In this document: positions 7,786 to 16,046 of the stretch, in pieces | Layout of the letters: every line of letters starts with the position of its first letter | Numbering within the stretch: position 1 is the first letter of the stretch | Origin: RUG12461 sp045657665 | Lineage (GTDB): Bacteria > Bacillota > Clostridia > Lachnospirales > Lachnospiraceae | Direction of reading: 5' to 3' | Length of the DNA: 24,707 bases | Assembly: GCA_045657665.1 (NCBI GenBank) | Contig: JAZOTN010000035.1 | Location: forward strand, 1 to 24,707 | The notes under the pieces: generated by a model | Seen by the model: the letters and a program-made list of their open reading frames with translations, nothing else | The model's database searches: none | Told to the model about the DNA's origin: nothing | Made by a program: the position numbers and the translations under genes

Positions 7786-8715
7786 CTAAAGTTTTTCAAG
7801 CCCCGCGCGGATGTAAACGTTTTCGTAAGAAAGCTCCGGATGATTGGTTGCAGTCGTCTCAACAGTCATGGCTGCAGCCGCCATTCCGAGCATGACTGTA
7901 TCATGAAAGGAACACCCCCGGATGAACCCGGATGCCATAGCAGAGATCAACGCATCCCCTGCTCCGTTGCCGCTTTGAACGTTGCAGGGCAGGGTTTCGA
8001 CAAAGCCGCTTTCCGTTCCGTTCGAATAATATGCGCCCTTTGCACCGAGCGTGATCACAACCTGTGTGAGCCCCTTTGCAAGAAGATCGTCCGCTGCTTC
8101 TTTCAGGGAAGCCTCGTCATCGGGATTAATCTTTTTTCCGGTCAGGATCTCCGCCTCCAGTGCATTCGGCGTGATCGTATGAATATAGGACAGCACATCC
8201 CGAAGCTTTTCCGCTTTCACAGTGGAAACTGTTTCCGCAAACACTGGAGCCTTTGCATGTTTTGCCAGTTCATGGACAGTTTCTTTCGGAAGGTTTGTAT
8301 CTATAATAAGAAGAGATGCATCATTAATGATGTCCATCTTTTCTTTTACAAATGCGGGAGTCAGAAGATCCGCGATCCTCATATCCGAGATCGCCGCCTC
8401 CATTTCCCCATCCCGATCCGTGATGAAAAGATAGGTCGAAGTAGGCGCCTCATCTGTCCGAAAGCAGTCCTCCGTATCAATGGACAGCTCCCGGCAGCTT
8501 TCTATGATATGGCGTGCATGTGTATCCTCACCGATGGCCGAGATTAACCGTACCGAATGCCCGAGCATGGAAAGATTGTGCGCTATATTGCGACCGACAC
8601 CGCCAAGAGAGATCTGGACGGTGCCGGGATTGGAATCATGTATTTTCAGGATATGGTCCGGTTTTCCTCCGATATCGACATTCGCTCCGCCGACAACCGT
8701 AACGTCTGTCTTCAT
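7786..8715 (-). CDS. psuK: Pseudouridine kinase, PfkB family
   Basis: Likely phosphorylates pseudouridine to pseudouridine 5'-phosphate, the first step of its breakdown. The 309-residue protein is a PfkB/ribokinase-fold sugar kinase: an N-terminal strand VTVVGGANVDIGG, the first PfkB signature SLGGVGRNIAHNLSMLG (37-52), and the C-terminal GAGDAL anion hole with catalytic Asp at 254. In place of the usual DTTGAGD the enzyme has SGNGAGD. PfkB kinases are hard to separate by sequence; the assignment rests on the gene starting five bases after the stop of psuG, whose product uses this kinase's product. A GGAAGG-like ribosome site precedes the ATG. Confidence 0.88.
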   Translation of the reverse strand: MKTDVTVVGGANVDIGGKPDHILKIHDSNPGTVQISLGGVGRNIAHNLSMLGHSVRLISAIGEDTHARHIIESCRELSIDTEDCFRTDEAPTSTYLFITDRDGEMEAAISDMRIADLLTPAFVKEKMDIINDASLLIIDTNLPKETVHELAKHAKAPVFAETVSTVKAEKLRDVLSYIHTITPNALEAEILTGKKINPDDEASLKEAADDLLAKGLTQVVITLGAKGAYYSNGTESGFVETLPCNVQSGNGAGDALISAMASGFIRGCSFHDTVMLGMAAAAMTVETTATNHPELSYENVYIRAGLEKL

Positions 8716-8720
8716 CGGGA

Positions 8721-9647
8721 TCAGCCTTCCTGTTTTGAAAGTGCTACTGCGGTTTCTGCGGCAACACGCGCGTTATTGAATACAAGCTGGATATTGGAAT
8801 CAAGACTGTCTCCTCCGGTCAGATCCTTGACACGTGCGAGAAGGAACGGTGTTGTCTCTTTTCCTTTGATACCCCTCTGATTTGCCTCTTCGATCGCCTG
8901 GTCAATGGCCTTATTGATAACTTCAGGATCCATCGAATACTCTTCCGGAATCGGATTTGTTACGAGAATCCCGCCCCGTAGACCAAGCTCTCTCTTTACA
9001 CGTATGATCTTCGCAAGTTCTTCCGGCGTATCCACCCGGTAATCCACGGAAAGACCGCTTTTTCTGGTATAGAAAGCAGGAAGCTCCTCCGTTCCGAAAC
9101 CCAGTACCGGAACTCCCTTTGTCTCCAGATATTCCAGTGTAAGAGGCAGATCCAGTATTGCCTTTGCTCCCGCGCAGACAACCGTAACCGGTGTGCCGGC
9201 AAGCTCCTCCAGATCGGCTGAAATATCAAAGGTCTGCTGCGCGCCGCGATGTACACCGCCGATGCCGCCGGTTGCAAAGATGCGGATCCCTGCCATCGAT
9301 GCGATCACCATTGTGGTTGCTACGGTTGACGCGCCGTCCATACCGCGCGCTGTAATGACTGGAATATCCCGGCGGGAAACCTTTGTAACATTCATCCCGC
9401 TTTTTCCCAAATGCTCAATCTCTTCTTTGGAAAGGCCGGCCTTGAGACGGCCGCCGATAATGGCGGTGGTAGCCGGAACGGCACCCGCATCACGGATGAC
9501 CTTTTCCACGGCAAGAGCCGTTTCCACATTCTGCGGATAAGGCATTCCATGGGAAATGATCGTCGACTCCAGCGCAACGACCGGTTTTCCCTGCTCCAGT
9601 GCTTCTTTTACCTCAGGTGACACATCCAGATATTGATTAAAGTCCAT
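8721..9647 (-). CDS. psuG: Pseudouridine-5'-phosphate glycosidase
   Basis: Cleaves the C-C glycosidic bond of pseudouridine 5'-phosphate, giving uracil and ribose 5-phosphate. The 308-residue protein has the family's usual length and motifs: ALESTIISHGMPYP with Glu27, NVTKVSRRD with Lys89, ATGGIGGVHRGA with a conserved His, and CAGAKAILDLPLTLEYLET with Lys162, the position of the Schiff-base lysine. VTNPIPEEYSMD and KGKETTPFLLARV are also typical. AAGGAGAT precedes the ATG at good spacing. psuG and psuK form a salvage pair; no nucleoside transporter is adjacent. The 49-base gap to pgi has no convincing promoter or terminator, so read-through from pgi is possible. Confidence 0.95.
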   Translation of the reverse strand: MDFNQYLDVSPEVKEALEQGKPVVALESTIISHGMPYPQNVETALAVEKVIRDAGAVPATTAIIGGRLKAGLSKEEIEHLGKSGMNVTKVSRRDIPVITARGMDGASTVATTMVIASMAGIRIFATGGIGGVHRGAQQTFDISADLEELAGTPVTVVCAGAKAILDLPLTLEYLETKGVPVLGFGTEELPAFYTRKSGLSVDYRVDTPEELAKIIRVKRELGLRGGILVTNPIPEEYSMDPEVINKAIDQAIEEANQRGIKGKETTPFLLARVKDLTGGDSLDSNIQLVFNNARVAAETAVALSKQEG

Positions 9648-9696
9648 TTTTGATCTCCTTCTCTCGTATAATGATGCAAGTCAAAGCTGTCTTTCT

Positions 9697-11043
9697 TTAC
9701 AGTCTCTTAAGCAAAGCCTCTCTCTGCTCTTCATATCCGGGCTTTCCGAGAAGAGCGAACATGTTTTTCTTGTAGCTTTCCACTCCGGGCTGGTTAAACG
9801 GATTCACACCGAGGATATATCCGCTGACGCCAACCGCAAACTCAAAGAAATAGAAGAGCTCACCAAGATAGTATTCATTCTGTTCCGGGATCCTGACCAT
9901 CAGGTTCGGTACGTTTCCGTCCGTATGTGCCAGCACAGTACCGTTCATGGCACTCTTGTTCACAAAATCCATATCCTTGCCCGCCAGATAATTGAGACCG
10001 TCAAGGTCGGTTGCTTCTTCATGGATCTCAACGGTTTCACGCGATTTTTCCACATTTAGGACCGTTTCAAACAGGATCCTGTTGCCGTCCTGGATATACT
10101 GCCCCATCGAATGGAGATCCGTGGTCAGATCCACTGAAGCCGGGAAGATTCCCTTCTGGTCCTTGCCCTCGCTCTCGCCGTACAGCTGTTTCCACCATTC
10201 TGAAATATAATGAAGGCTTGGCTCATAGTTTGCGAGGATCTCAACGGTTTTCCCTTTCCTGAGAAGGATATTCCGGATCGCCGCATATTTCAGCGCATCA
10301 TTCTCTTCGAAAGCATTTTCCATCGCCATCTTCCGTCCTTCAGCGGCACCTTCCATAAGCTTTTTGATATTCGCTCCGGAAACCGCGATCGGAAGAAGAC
10401 CTACCGCCGTCAGGACTGAAAAACGCCCGCCGATATCATCCGGCACGACAAAAGTCTCATAACCCTCTTCGGTCGCGAGGCTTTTTAACGCTCCTCTTGC
10501 CTTGTCCGTAGTAGCATAAATACGCTTTGCAGCGCCGTCTTTTCCGTATTTCTGCTCAAGTTTTTCTTTGAAAATACGGAAAGCGATCGCCGGTTCCGTT
10601 GTCGTACCGGACTTACTAATCACATTAACGGAAAAATCACGTTCTCCGATCACATCAAGAAGCCCCGCAAGATAGGAACTGCTGATGCTGTTGCCGCAAT
10701 AATAGATCTCCGGTGTTTTGCGCTGCTCTTTCGGGAGATTGTTATAGAAGCCGTGACGCAGGAATTCGATCGCCGCTCTCGCGCCCAGATAAGACCCGCC
10801 GATCCCGATCACTACAAGAACCTCCGAATCCGATTTGATCTTCTCTGCCGCCTTTTCAATCCTTGCAAATTCCTCTTTATCATAATCCACCGGAAGATCA
10901 ATCCATCCGAGGAAGTCATTGCCGGCACCCGTCTTTGCGGTAAGCACTGCTTTCGCATCTTCCGAAAGCTTCTTCATCAGTGTTACTTCTTCCTCTGTAA
11001 TAAAAGGGGCAGCCTTGGAATAATCAAATGTCACCTTACTCAT
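9697..11043 (-). CDS. pgi: Glucose-6-phosphate isomerase
   Basis: Interconverts glucose 6-phosphate and fructose 6-phosphate in glycolysis. At 448 residues it is the short Firmicutes form. Visible motifs are VVIGIGGSYLGARAAIE (77-93), the phosphate-binding SKSGTTTEP (143-151), DDIGGRFSVLTAVGLLPIA, the QLYGESEGKDQKGIFP segment with the catalytic Glu, and the C-terminal GVNPFNQPGVESYKK with the active-site Lys. AAAGGAGAG precedes the ATG. It is transcribed divergently from murG from overlapping promoters. Confidence 0.97.
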   Translation of the reverse strand: MSKVTFDYSKAAPFITEEEVTLMKKLSEDAKAVLTAKTGAGNDFLGWIDLPVDYDKEEFARIEKAAEKIKSDSEVLVVIGIGGSYLGARAAIEFLRHGFYNNLPKEQRKTPEIYYCGNSISSSYLAGLLDVIGERDFSVNVISKSGTTTEPAIAFRIFKEKLEQKYGKDGAAKRIYATTDKARGALKSLATEEGYETFVVPDDIGGRFSVLTAVGLLPIAVSGANIKKLMEGAAEGRKMAMENAFEENDALKYAAIRNILLRKGKTVEILANYEPSLHYISEWWKQLYGESEGKDQKGIFPASVDLTTDLHSMGQYIQDGNRILFETVLNVEKSRETVEIHEEATDLDGLNYLAGKDMDFVNKSAMNGTVLAHTDGNVPNLMVRIPEQNEYYLGELFYFFEFAVGVSGYILGVNPFNQPGVESYKKNMFALLGKPGYEEQREALLKRL

Positions 11044-11065
11044 TTCGTTCTCTCCTTTTCTTGTG

Positions 11066-11094
11066 TTGTAAATTATACTATACTCGATTATAAT
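11066..11094 (+). promoter_or_regulatory. Sigma-A promoter of murG
   Basis: -35 TTGTAA (11066-11071) and a perfect -10 TATAAT (11089-11094), spaced 17 bases. The predicted start is near 11101. It overlaps the opposing pgi promoter. Confidence 0.75.
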
Positions 11095-11102
11095 ACAGGA
11101 AA
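11072..11102 (-). promoter_or_regulatory. Promoter of pgi, overlapping the murG promoter
   Basis: A perfect minus-strand -10 TATAAT lies at 11072-11077. The -35 is weak: TCCTGT with 17 or TTTCCT with 19 bases. The two divergent promoters share almost all of their DNA, so polymerase binding to one should exclude the other. AAAGGAGAG and the pgi ATG follow. Confidence 0.5.
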
Positions 11103-11134
11103 TTTCAGTTTACCAGAGTTTGGAGTCTTAATAT

Positions 11135-12199
11135 ATGAAGAAAATCATTCTGACCGGAGGCGGCACAGCAGGCCATGTCACCCCGAATATCGCGCTTCTT
11201 CCATCCCTTCGGGAAAAAGGATTCGAGATTTCCTACATCGGTTCCTATACCGGAATTGAAAAACAGCTCATTGAAGAACAGGGAATCCCTTACCACGCCA
11301 TTTCTTCCGGAAAGCTTCGCCGTTACATCGATCTGAAGAACCTTTCCGACCCCTTCCGCGTGATCAGAGGCTTTAATCAGGCGTTTAAACTTCTTGGAAA
11401 GCTGCGTCCCCATATCGTTTTCAGTAAAGGCGGATTTGTTTCGGTTCCTGTCGTTCTCGCAGCAAAAATGAGGCGGATCCCCGTCATCATTCATGAATCC
11501 GATATGACACCGGGTCTCGCAAATAAGATCGCCATCCCGTCCGCCACGAAAGTCTGCTGCAATTTTCCGGAAACCGTCGATCTTCTTCCGCAAGGGAAGG
11601 CGCTGCTCACCGGATGCCCGATCCGTTCGGAGATTCTGTCCGGAGATAAGGAAGCCGCAAGGTCTCTCTGCCATTTTGACAAAAGTCGTCCCGTTCTCAT
11701 GATTATCGGCGGAAGCAGCGGCTCTCTCCGCATTAATGAAAAAGTCCGGGAGGCACTCCCGGAGCTTCTCAAAAAGTATCAGGTGCTTCATCTGACCGGA
11801 AAAGGAAATCTCGCTCCGGAACTTTCCCCCACACCCGGCTACTTCCAGATGGAATATGCGGACGAAACACTGCGGGACTTCTTTGCTCTTGCGGACATTG
11901 TCATCAGCCGCGCCGGAGCAAATGCGATCTGCGAGCTCCTGGCCTTAAAGAAACCGAACGTTCTGATCCCTCTTTCTCTTGAGGCAAGCCGCGGAGATCA
12001 GATCCTGAATGCCAAATCCTTTTCTGCGCAGGGCTTTAGCTTTATGCTGGAGGAAAAAAACATAACGACGGAAACTCTCGTCTCCGCCGTTGATGATGTT
12101 TTTCAAAAACGTGAAACCTATATATCTGCCATGGCAAAAAGCCCGCAGGAAGATGCTGTGCAAAAGATCATTGATCTGATTGAAGAAGTCTCCGGGTAA
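11135..12199 (+). CDS. murG: MurG, lipid II-forming N-acetylglucosaminyltransferase
   Basis: Adds GlcNAc from UDP-GlcNAc to lipid I at the inner face of the membrane, producing lipid II for peptidoglycan. The 354-residue protein shows the N-terminal loop TGGGTAGHVTPNIAL (7-21), SKGGFVSVPV, IHESDMTPGLANK, the inter-domain GGSSGS, and the UDP-sugar site SRAGANAICELLALKKPNVLIPL with SRGDQILNA. GGAG precedes the ATG. In many bacteria murG sits in the dcw division cluster; here it stands alone between pgi and a HIT gene, with its own promoter. A second murG elsewhere in the genome cannot be excluded. It converges with the HIT gene across an 11-base gap, with no U-tract terminator visible. Confidence 0.95.
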   Translation: MKKIILTGGGTAGHVTPNIALLPSLREKGFEISYIGSYTGIEKQLIEEQGIPYHAISSGKLRRYIDLKNLSDPFRVIRGFNQAFKLLGKLRPHIVFSKGGFVSVPVVLAAKMRRIPVIIHESDMTPGLANKIAIPSATKVCCNFPETVDLLPQGKALLTGCPIRSEILSGDKEAARSLCHFDKSRPVLMIIGGSSGSLRINEKVREALPELLKKYQVLHLTGKGNLAPELSPTPGYFQMEYADETLRDFFALADIVISRAGANAICELLALKKPNVLIPLSLEASRGDQILNAKSFSAQGFSFMLEEKNITTETLVSAVDDVFQKRETYISAMAKSPQEDAVQKIIDLIEEVSG

Positions 12200-12210
12200 G
12201 GATTTCTGCC

Positions 12211-12621
12211 CTATAACCGGAGCGAACTGCAGATCTCCTTCATTTCCTCATCCGTAAAGGTCTCGTGCGACCAGGTCAGGATCTGCTCTTTTCCGTTATA
12301 TCGCGGGATCAGATGCATATGGAAATGAAAAACCGTCTGTCCGGCTGTTTCCCCGTTATTCTGAAGAACATTGAAGCCATCACATTTTAACACTTCCGTC
12401 ATATGGGAAACCAGCTTTTTTGCAAGCGGAAGTACCTTTGCTGCCGTATCCTCCGGAATTTCATAAAGATTCGCATAATGGTCCTTTGGCAGGATAAGCG
12501 AATGCCCTTTTGTTGCCGGGCTTGCGTCCATAATGACCGTAAAATCATCATCTTCATAGATCTTGTTTGTCGGGATCTCCCCGTTTGCAAGCTTGCAGAA
12601 AATACAGTTCTGATCTTTCAT
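12211..12621 (-). CDS. HIT family nucleotide hydrolase/transferase
   Basis: Histidine-triad protein of 136 residues, of the Hint/HinT branch that hydrolyses AMP conjugates such as phosphoramidates. The active-site triad is HFHMH (99-103) within QTVFHFHMHLIPRY. The N-terminal CIFC with a later His suggests the zinc site common in this branch, and DASPATKGHSLILPK is typical. The start at 12621 has a weak AAGGAT ribosome site. It lies 15 bases after the flavodoxin-SCP2 gene and is probably co-transcribed with it. The physiological substrate is unknown. Confidence 0.92.
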   Translation of the reverse strand: MKDQNCIFCKLANGEIPTNKIYEDDDFTVIMDASPATKGHSLILPKDHYANLYEIPEDTAAKVLPLAKKLVSHMTEVLKCDGFNVLQNNGETAGQTVFHFHMHLIPRYNGKEQILTWSHETFTDEEMKEICSSLRL

Positions 12622-12636
12622 GGTTATTATCCTTAT

Positions 12637-13626
12637 TTAGAAAATGAAAGCCTGATCCAGCATCCGGAGCGTCTTGAAATTACCTTTTGCCGACATTGCT
12701 CCGGTCATAAACGCCCGCTGGAATGTCATCCGTCCGCCGAGGATCTCCTCCATGACCTGCGGTGTCAGCTTCGCGTAAATATCCACATTCTCCTGCTGTC
12801 CGTAGTGAATGGAAACATCACCATCCTCGATCTCAATGACTAGTGGTTTTTTTCTTCCCTCGATCATAAACAGATAGGATGCCTTGAGATCGCTCTGGGG
12901 AACAAAATGCGACTGAAGCTCCAGTACATATGGCGTTTCATCATCGCTCTGTTCCTGGCCCAGCATTCCGCGGAACATCGTCGTCAGTTCCTCGATATCC
13001 TCCTTTTGCTTGTTTACAAAAGTATCATCGGAAACATAACGGGCAAGCTGGTCGCTTTCCTGCGGCGTCAGGTCCATCTGTCTCGTGCGGAGGACCGTTT
13101 GCTTCACGGCCTGATTGCTGCTAGGGAGACTGCGGATCTTCTGGCTGATCGTTCTGTAAAGGTTTTCCGCCGATTTTTCGATCAGGAGATTATAGTCTTC
13201 ATTGATCTCAAAGGAAACCAGATCCTTTACATAACCGCAGATTCCTGCACAGGGAAGTCCTCCCAGAATCTCCCATGCGTTTTTTAAAGTAAGCTCGCCT
13301 TCCCGCTCGCCATAGGTGGTACTCATGACAACAGGCTGCATATACGTGGATGCGATCTTTTCCTTATCTCCGTATAACCAGCAGGCATCCAGGAACTGCT
13401 GCATAAATCCGCCGATCCCAAGCCACTCCACGGTCGTTGCAAGAATGATCCCATCTGCATCCTTCAGCGTTTGCGGCAGCGTACTGATGCTGTTTTTCAT
13501 TTCATAGATGTTGTACCTGGAAGTGGTTACCCGAAGTTCCCTCAGGACATCTTCAATTTTCTGTAATACATAAAGGGTCGGGTCATCAAGCATCCCCCGG
13601 CCGCCGTAATAAATGTTGACCTTCAT
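12637..13626 (-). CDS. Flavodoxin-fold/FMN reductase-like protein fused to an SCP2-like domain
   Basis: Two-domain protein of about 329 residues. The first half (about 1-165) is a flavodoxin-like FMN reductase fold: KVNIYYGGRG, then DADGIILATTVEWLGIGGFMQQFLDACW, resembling NADPH-dependent FMN reductases. After a polar helical linker, the C-terminal part (about 225-329) resembles the SCP2 sterol-carrier/lipid-binding fold, including LTPQVMEEILGGRMTFQRAF and GAMSAKGNFKTL. The function is unknown; a redox enzyme acting on a hydrophobic ligand is a guess. The ATG at 13626 is preferred over a GTG two codons upstream because the fold begins there. No ribosome site is seen, and the promoter places the transcript start essentially at the ATG. 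Confidence 0.75.
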   Translation of the reverse strand: MKVNIYYGGRGMLDDPTLYVLQKIEDVLRELRVTTSRYNIYEMKNSISTLPQTLKDADGIILATTVEWLGIGGFMQQFLDACWLYGDKEKIASTYMQPVVMSTTYGEREGELTLKNAWEILGGLPCAGICGYVKDLVSFEINEDYNLLIEKSAENLYRTISQKIRSLPSSNQAVKQTVLRTRQMDLTPQESDQLARYVSDDTFVNKQKEDIEELTTMFRGMLGQEQSDDETPYVLELQSHFVPQSDLKASYLFMIEGRKKPLVIEIEDGDVSIHYGQQENVDIYAKLTPQVMEEILGGRMTFQRAFMTGAMSAKGNFKTLRMLDQAFIF

Positions 13627-13632
13627 GAACAC

Positions 13633-13661
13633 AGTATAAAAAATCTGTGATTCAAATTCAA
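13633..13661 (-). promoter_or_regulatory. Promoter of the flavodoxin-SCP2 gene, possibly leaderless
   Basis: Minus-strand -35 TTGAAT (13656-13661), 17-base spacer, -10 TATACT (13633-13638). The expected start is position 13626, which is the A of the ATG. Either the mRNA is leaderless or the promoter lies elsewhere. Confidence 0.5.
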
Positions 13662-13679
13662 GAGGAAACCATGTATAAT
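13651..13679 (+). promoter_or_regulatory. Promoter candidate for the rhomboid gene
   Basis: Plus-strand TTCAAA (13651-13656), 17-base spacer, perfect TATAAT (13674-13679). It faces away from and overlaps the flavodoxin-SCP2 promoter. It would start transcription near 13686, three bases before the in-frame ATG at 13689 and after the ATG at 13671, so the two start choices imply different promoters. Confidence 0.4.
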
Positions 13680-14324
13680 GAGGGCATTATGAAACAGCCG
13701 ATGAAATTGATCCTGATAGGAGCCAATGTTTTTATTTTTCTCTTCATCTACTTCCGCTTTGGACTTGTAGATGCCAACTTTTATGCTACATACGGGGGAT
13801 TATATCCTCCGGCGGTGGAAGCTGGTCAGTGGTGGAGATTATTCACCTGTGCTTTTCTTCATTCCAACGCCTATCATCTGTTCAATAACATGGTCATGCT
13901 CTTTGCGGCCGGCGTCTATGTGGAGAAAGCGCTGAAAACGCCGAAATTTACGATTCTCTATTTTGGGAGTATGCTTGGAGCTTCTCTTCTTTCCTTTTTA
14001 TATGGAAGAAATCTGCCCGGTTTTGTATCGATAGGAGCAAGTGGCGCCGTATTCGGACTCATAGGAGCTCTTCTTTTCATTGTACTCCGTCATAAAGGCC
14101 GCTATGAACGGCTTTCCATGCGCGGGATGATCTTCATGCTTGCACTCTCCATTTATTACGGCTTTGCCAGCGGCGGAACGGATAACGCAGCCCATATCGG
14201 AGGAGCCGTCACCGGTTTCCTTCTGGCATTTCTTTTATACCGCCCTGTTTATACCGTTCCGTCTGTCAGAGAAAATGATCCGGATCATAAAAATACAAAT
14301 TCCTCATCCGCAAATCGGATCTGA
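13671..14324 (+). CDS. Rhomboid family intramembrane serine protease
   Basis: Membrane-embedded serine protease of 217 residues with about six hydrophobic segments. The catalytic Ser is in GASG (Ser124) and the catalytic His in NAAHIGG (His175), forming the rhomboid dyad. The HxxxxHxxxN motif (His64, His69, Asn73 region: HSNAYHLFNN) is present in the second helix. The first helix is LILIGANVFIFLFIYF and the C-terminal tail is short and polar. Two starts are possible: ATG 13671 behind GAGGAAAC, used here, or ATG 13689 behind GAGGG. Substrates are unknown. The 3' end overlaps the opposing DUF6382-FHA gene by 40 bases. Confidence 0.92.
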   Translation: MYNEGIMKQPMKLILIGANVFIFLFIYFRFGLVDANFYATYGGLYPPAVEAGQWWRLFTCAFLHSNAYHLFNNMVMLFAAGVYVEKALKTPKFTILYFGSMLGASLLSFLYGRNLPGFVSIGASGAVFGLIGALLFIVLRHKGRYERLSMRGMIFMLALSIYYGFASGGTDNAAHIGGAVTGFLLAFLLYRPVYTVPSVRENDPDHKNTNSSSANRI

Positions 14325-15376
14325 TCCTTTGGATGCAGTGTCACCGGTGATTTATAGGAAAGCTCCTTCTCATTGACAAAGGTTCCGTTCATGGAGTTCA
14401 GATCCTCGAGTAAATATACCTCTCCGGCCCTGCTGATCTTCGCATGGAGACGGCTGACTGCCGATGATTTCAGTTTTCCTCCGATACCGACCCTCGTTCC
14501 GATAAAAAACGGCGCCGCATTGATCCGGATATCGCCTTCTTCCCCGCTTCCCACATATTTTAAAATCCCCTTGCAGTAATCCTCATTCGGGTTGAGATAG
14601 GTCGTTGCTTCCTCAAAGATCTCTTCCTTTGGCTCCGGCAAGAGTTCCGGTTCCTCTTCTTCTTCATAATCCGTAAGGACCGGTCGCCGCATCCGCTCCA
14701 GAAATGACAGTCTCTTTTTCAAATGCTTTTCCTTTTTTGGAGGTTCTGGAATAAAGAATTCTTCATGATCTTCCTCTTCTCCATCAAACAGGATTTCCAT
14801 CGGTTCTTCCCGTTCTTCCCTGGAAAACTCCCTGTTTTCCTCCGTAAAACTCTGTTCTCCCATAAGACCATGGATCGAGTATCCGGTTTCTGCGGTTTTT
14901 TCATATGCCGCATAGGCTTCTCTGACAAGAGCATCATCGTGGTGATCGATCCTTGTCAGCAAATATTCCAGAAGCTCCCGGAAAGAATCCGTTACCGCTT
15001 TTCCGGTCTCCGGAATGTAGCTGAAAGACAGCTCCCTGGTGCCGTTTTTCACGAAGATATGATCCGGAGAAAGGCAGAGCTTGTCTTCATCGAGCAGATA
15101 AGGCTCAAACTCCCGGCAGATACCGTCTACCGACCGTATCAACTCCCGGAAAAAGCCGGTGTCCATCTGCTGTATGTCCATCCAGCCATCCAGGGACTGC
15201 TGCCCCGTGATATCATGAAGTGTTTTCCATTCGCCGTTTTCCGCAATGATCTCAAACGGCAGCAGGCCGTGGATCTCATTATTCTTCAGCATATCTATCT
15301 CATAACCGAGCTCCGGAGCATCCAGCGTCGTGATCATAACGCTTCTGTTCAGGTTTTTCCGGTATTCTGTGATCAT
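14285..15376 (-). CDS. DUF6382 and FHA domain protein of the Tad cluster
   Basis: A 363-residue cytoplasmic protein. The N-terminal half (about 1-170) matches what I recall as DUF6382, a domain often found with FHA domains in clostridial pilus loci. A Glu-rich, Lys/Arg-patched linker follows (about 175-265). The C-terminal FHA domain (about 268-363) keeps the phosphothreonine-binding SRLH and the NSMNGT loop; the usual Gly-Arg of the first loop reads Gly-Thr-Arg. FHA domains read phosphothreonine, so it may link pilus assembly to a Ser/Thr kinase, none of which is in the window. GGAGGG precedes the ATG, which overlaps the upstream TadE stop as ATGA. It is the last gene of the operon. Confidence 0.85.
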   Translation of the reverse strand: MITEYRKNLNRSVMITTLDAPELGYEIDMLKNNEIHGLLPFEIIAENGEWKTLHDITGQQSLDGWMDIQQMDTGFFRELIRSVDGICREFEPYLLDEDKLCLSPDHIFVKNGTRELSFSYIPETGKAVTDSFRELLEYLLTRIDHHDDALVREAYAAYEKTAETGYSIHGLMGEQSFTEENREFSREEREEPMEILFDGEEEDHEEFFIPEPPKKEKHLKKRLSFLERMRRPVLTDYEEEEEPELLPEPKEEIFEEATTYLNPNEDYCKGILKYVGSGEEGDIRINAAPFFIGTRVGIGGKLKSSAVSRLHAKISRAGEVYLLEDLNSMNGTFVNEKELSYKSPVTLHPKDQIRFADEEFVFL

Positions 15377-15603
15377 TTTTCATTCCCTCCAATGGATTTC
15401 CATATTGTTCCGGCTGCCCGCATTTGATGAACCGTTTTTACCTCATCGAGTTCCAAAACGGCTTCATATTCGGAAGCCTCATCTCTGACAACAGTATAAA
15501 GATCGATCCCGATCCGGATCCCCGCAGCCATGATAAAACAGGTAAAAGGGATCAGGATCGCCGCTTCAACGGTATAAACGCCTTTTACTTTCCGCCCCAT
15601 CAT
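15373..15603 (-). CDS. Small TadE-like pseudopilin
   Basis: A 76-residue protein with a type IVb prepilin-like N-terminus: short basic leader, Gly8, then VYTVEAAILIPFTCFIMAAG, with Glu13 at +5 after the Gly, as expected of prepilin peptidase cleavage sites, and one hydrophobic helix. The mature tail is short and charged. Likely a minor pilin-like membrane component. It starts as ATGATG overlapping the stop of prepilin peptidase 2 by four bases, and its own stop overlaps the FHA start by four bases, so translation of all three is coupled. The TadE assignment is by N-terminus and context. Confidence 0.75.
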   Translation of the reverse strand: MMGRKVKGVYTVEAAILIPFTCFIMAAGIRIGIDLYTVVRDEASEYEAVLELDEVKTVHQMRAAGTIWKSIGGNEK

Positions 15604-16025
15604 ATTCCCCCAAGCGCCAGTAACCCGACATAAGAGACCAGAAGAAACGGGATATACGGGATCTCATAATGCCTGCCCTTCTTTTTGAATATCATCAAAA
15701 AGAGTGCGAAACACGCCACCAGACATTGACTGACCATAAAAAGCATGAGATTCCTCTCGAATCCGAGAAAAATGCCGGTTACCATCAGCGCAAGGCCGTC
15801 TCCGAGTCCGACTCTCCCACGGGTAAGCAGGCTGATGACAATAAGCGCCATGCCGATCATGACTCCGCCGAGAATACTGACGATCTCTCCTTTTTCAAGC
15901 AGCAGATGAAGCACTACTCCGACGATCCCGAATGAGCACAGCATGCTGACATGAAGCCTCCGGCTTTTCAGATCTTCAATCGATCCGATACCGAGCATTC
16001 CAAGTACAAAACACGATTCCAACAT
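15600..16025 (-). CDS. Prepilin peptidase 2 (A24 family)
   Basis: Short aspartic prepilin peptidase of 141 residues, without the N-terminal methyltransferase domain of PilD. The two catalytic aspartates are visible: Asp18 in SIEDLKSRR and Asp76 in the GxGD motif (RVGLGDGLAL). The rest is four or five hydrophobic helices. It would cleave the leader peptides of Flp and TadE-like proteins on the cytoplasmic membrane face. It sits between the cysteine-rich and small TadE-like genes, which suggests those as substrates. AAAGGA precedes the ATG. The cluster also encodes a second A24 peptidase at its 5' end. Confidence 0.85.
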   Translation of the reverse strand: MLESCFVLGMLGIGSIEDLKSRRLHVSMLCSFGIVGVVLHLLLEKGEIVSILGGVMIGMALIVISLLTRGRVGLGDGLALMVTGIFLGFERNLMLFMVSQCLVACFALFLMIFKKKGRHYEIPYIPFLLVSYVGLLALGGI

Positions 16026-16046
16026 AATTGTTCCTTTCTCCGTCTA

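Noticed and set aside
9648..9696. Promoter for psuG-psuK in the gap after pgi
   Set aside because: TTGACT and CATTAT/TATACG are present but never at an acceptable spacing.
12189..12222. CTCCGG/CCGGAG inverted repeat between murG and the HIT gene as a terminator
   Set aside because: Six-base stem, long loop, no T-tract on either strand.
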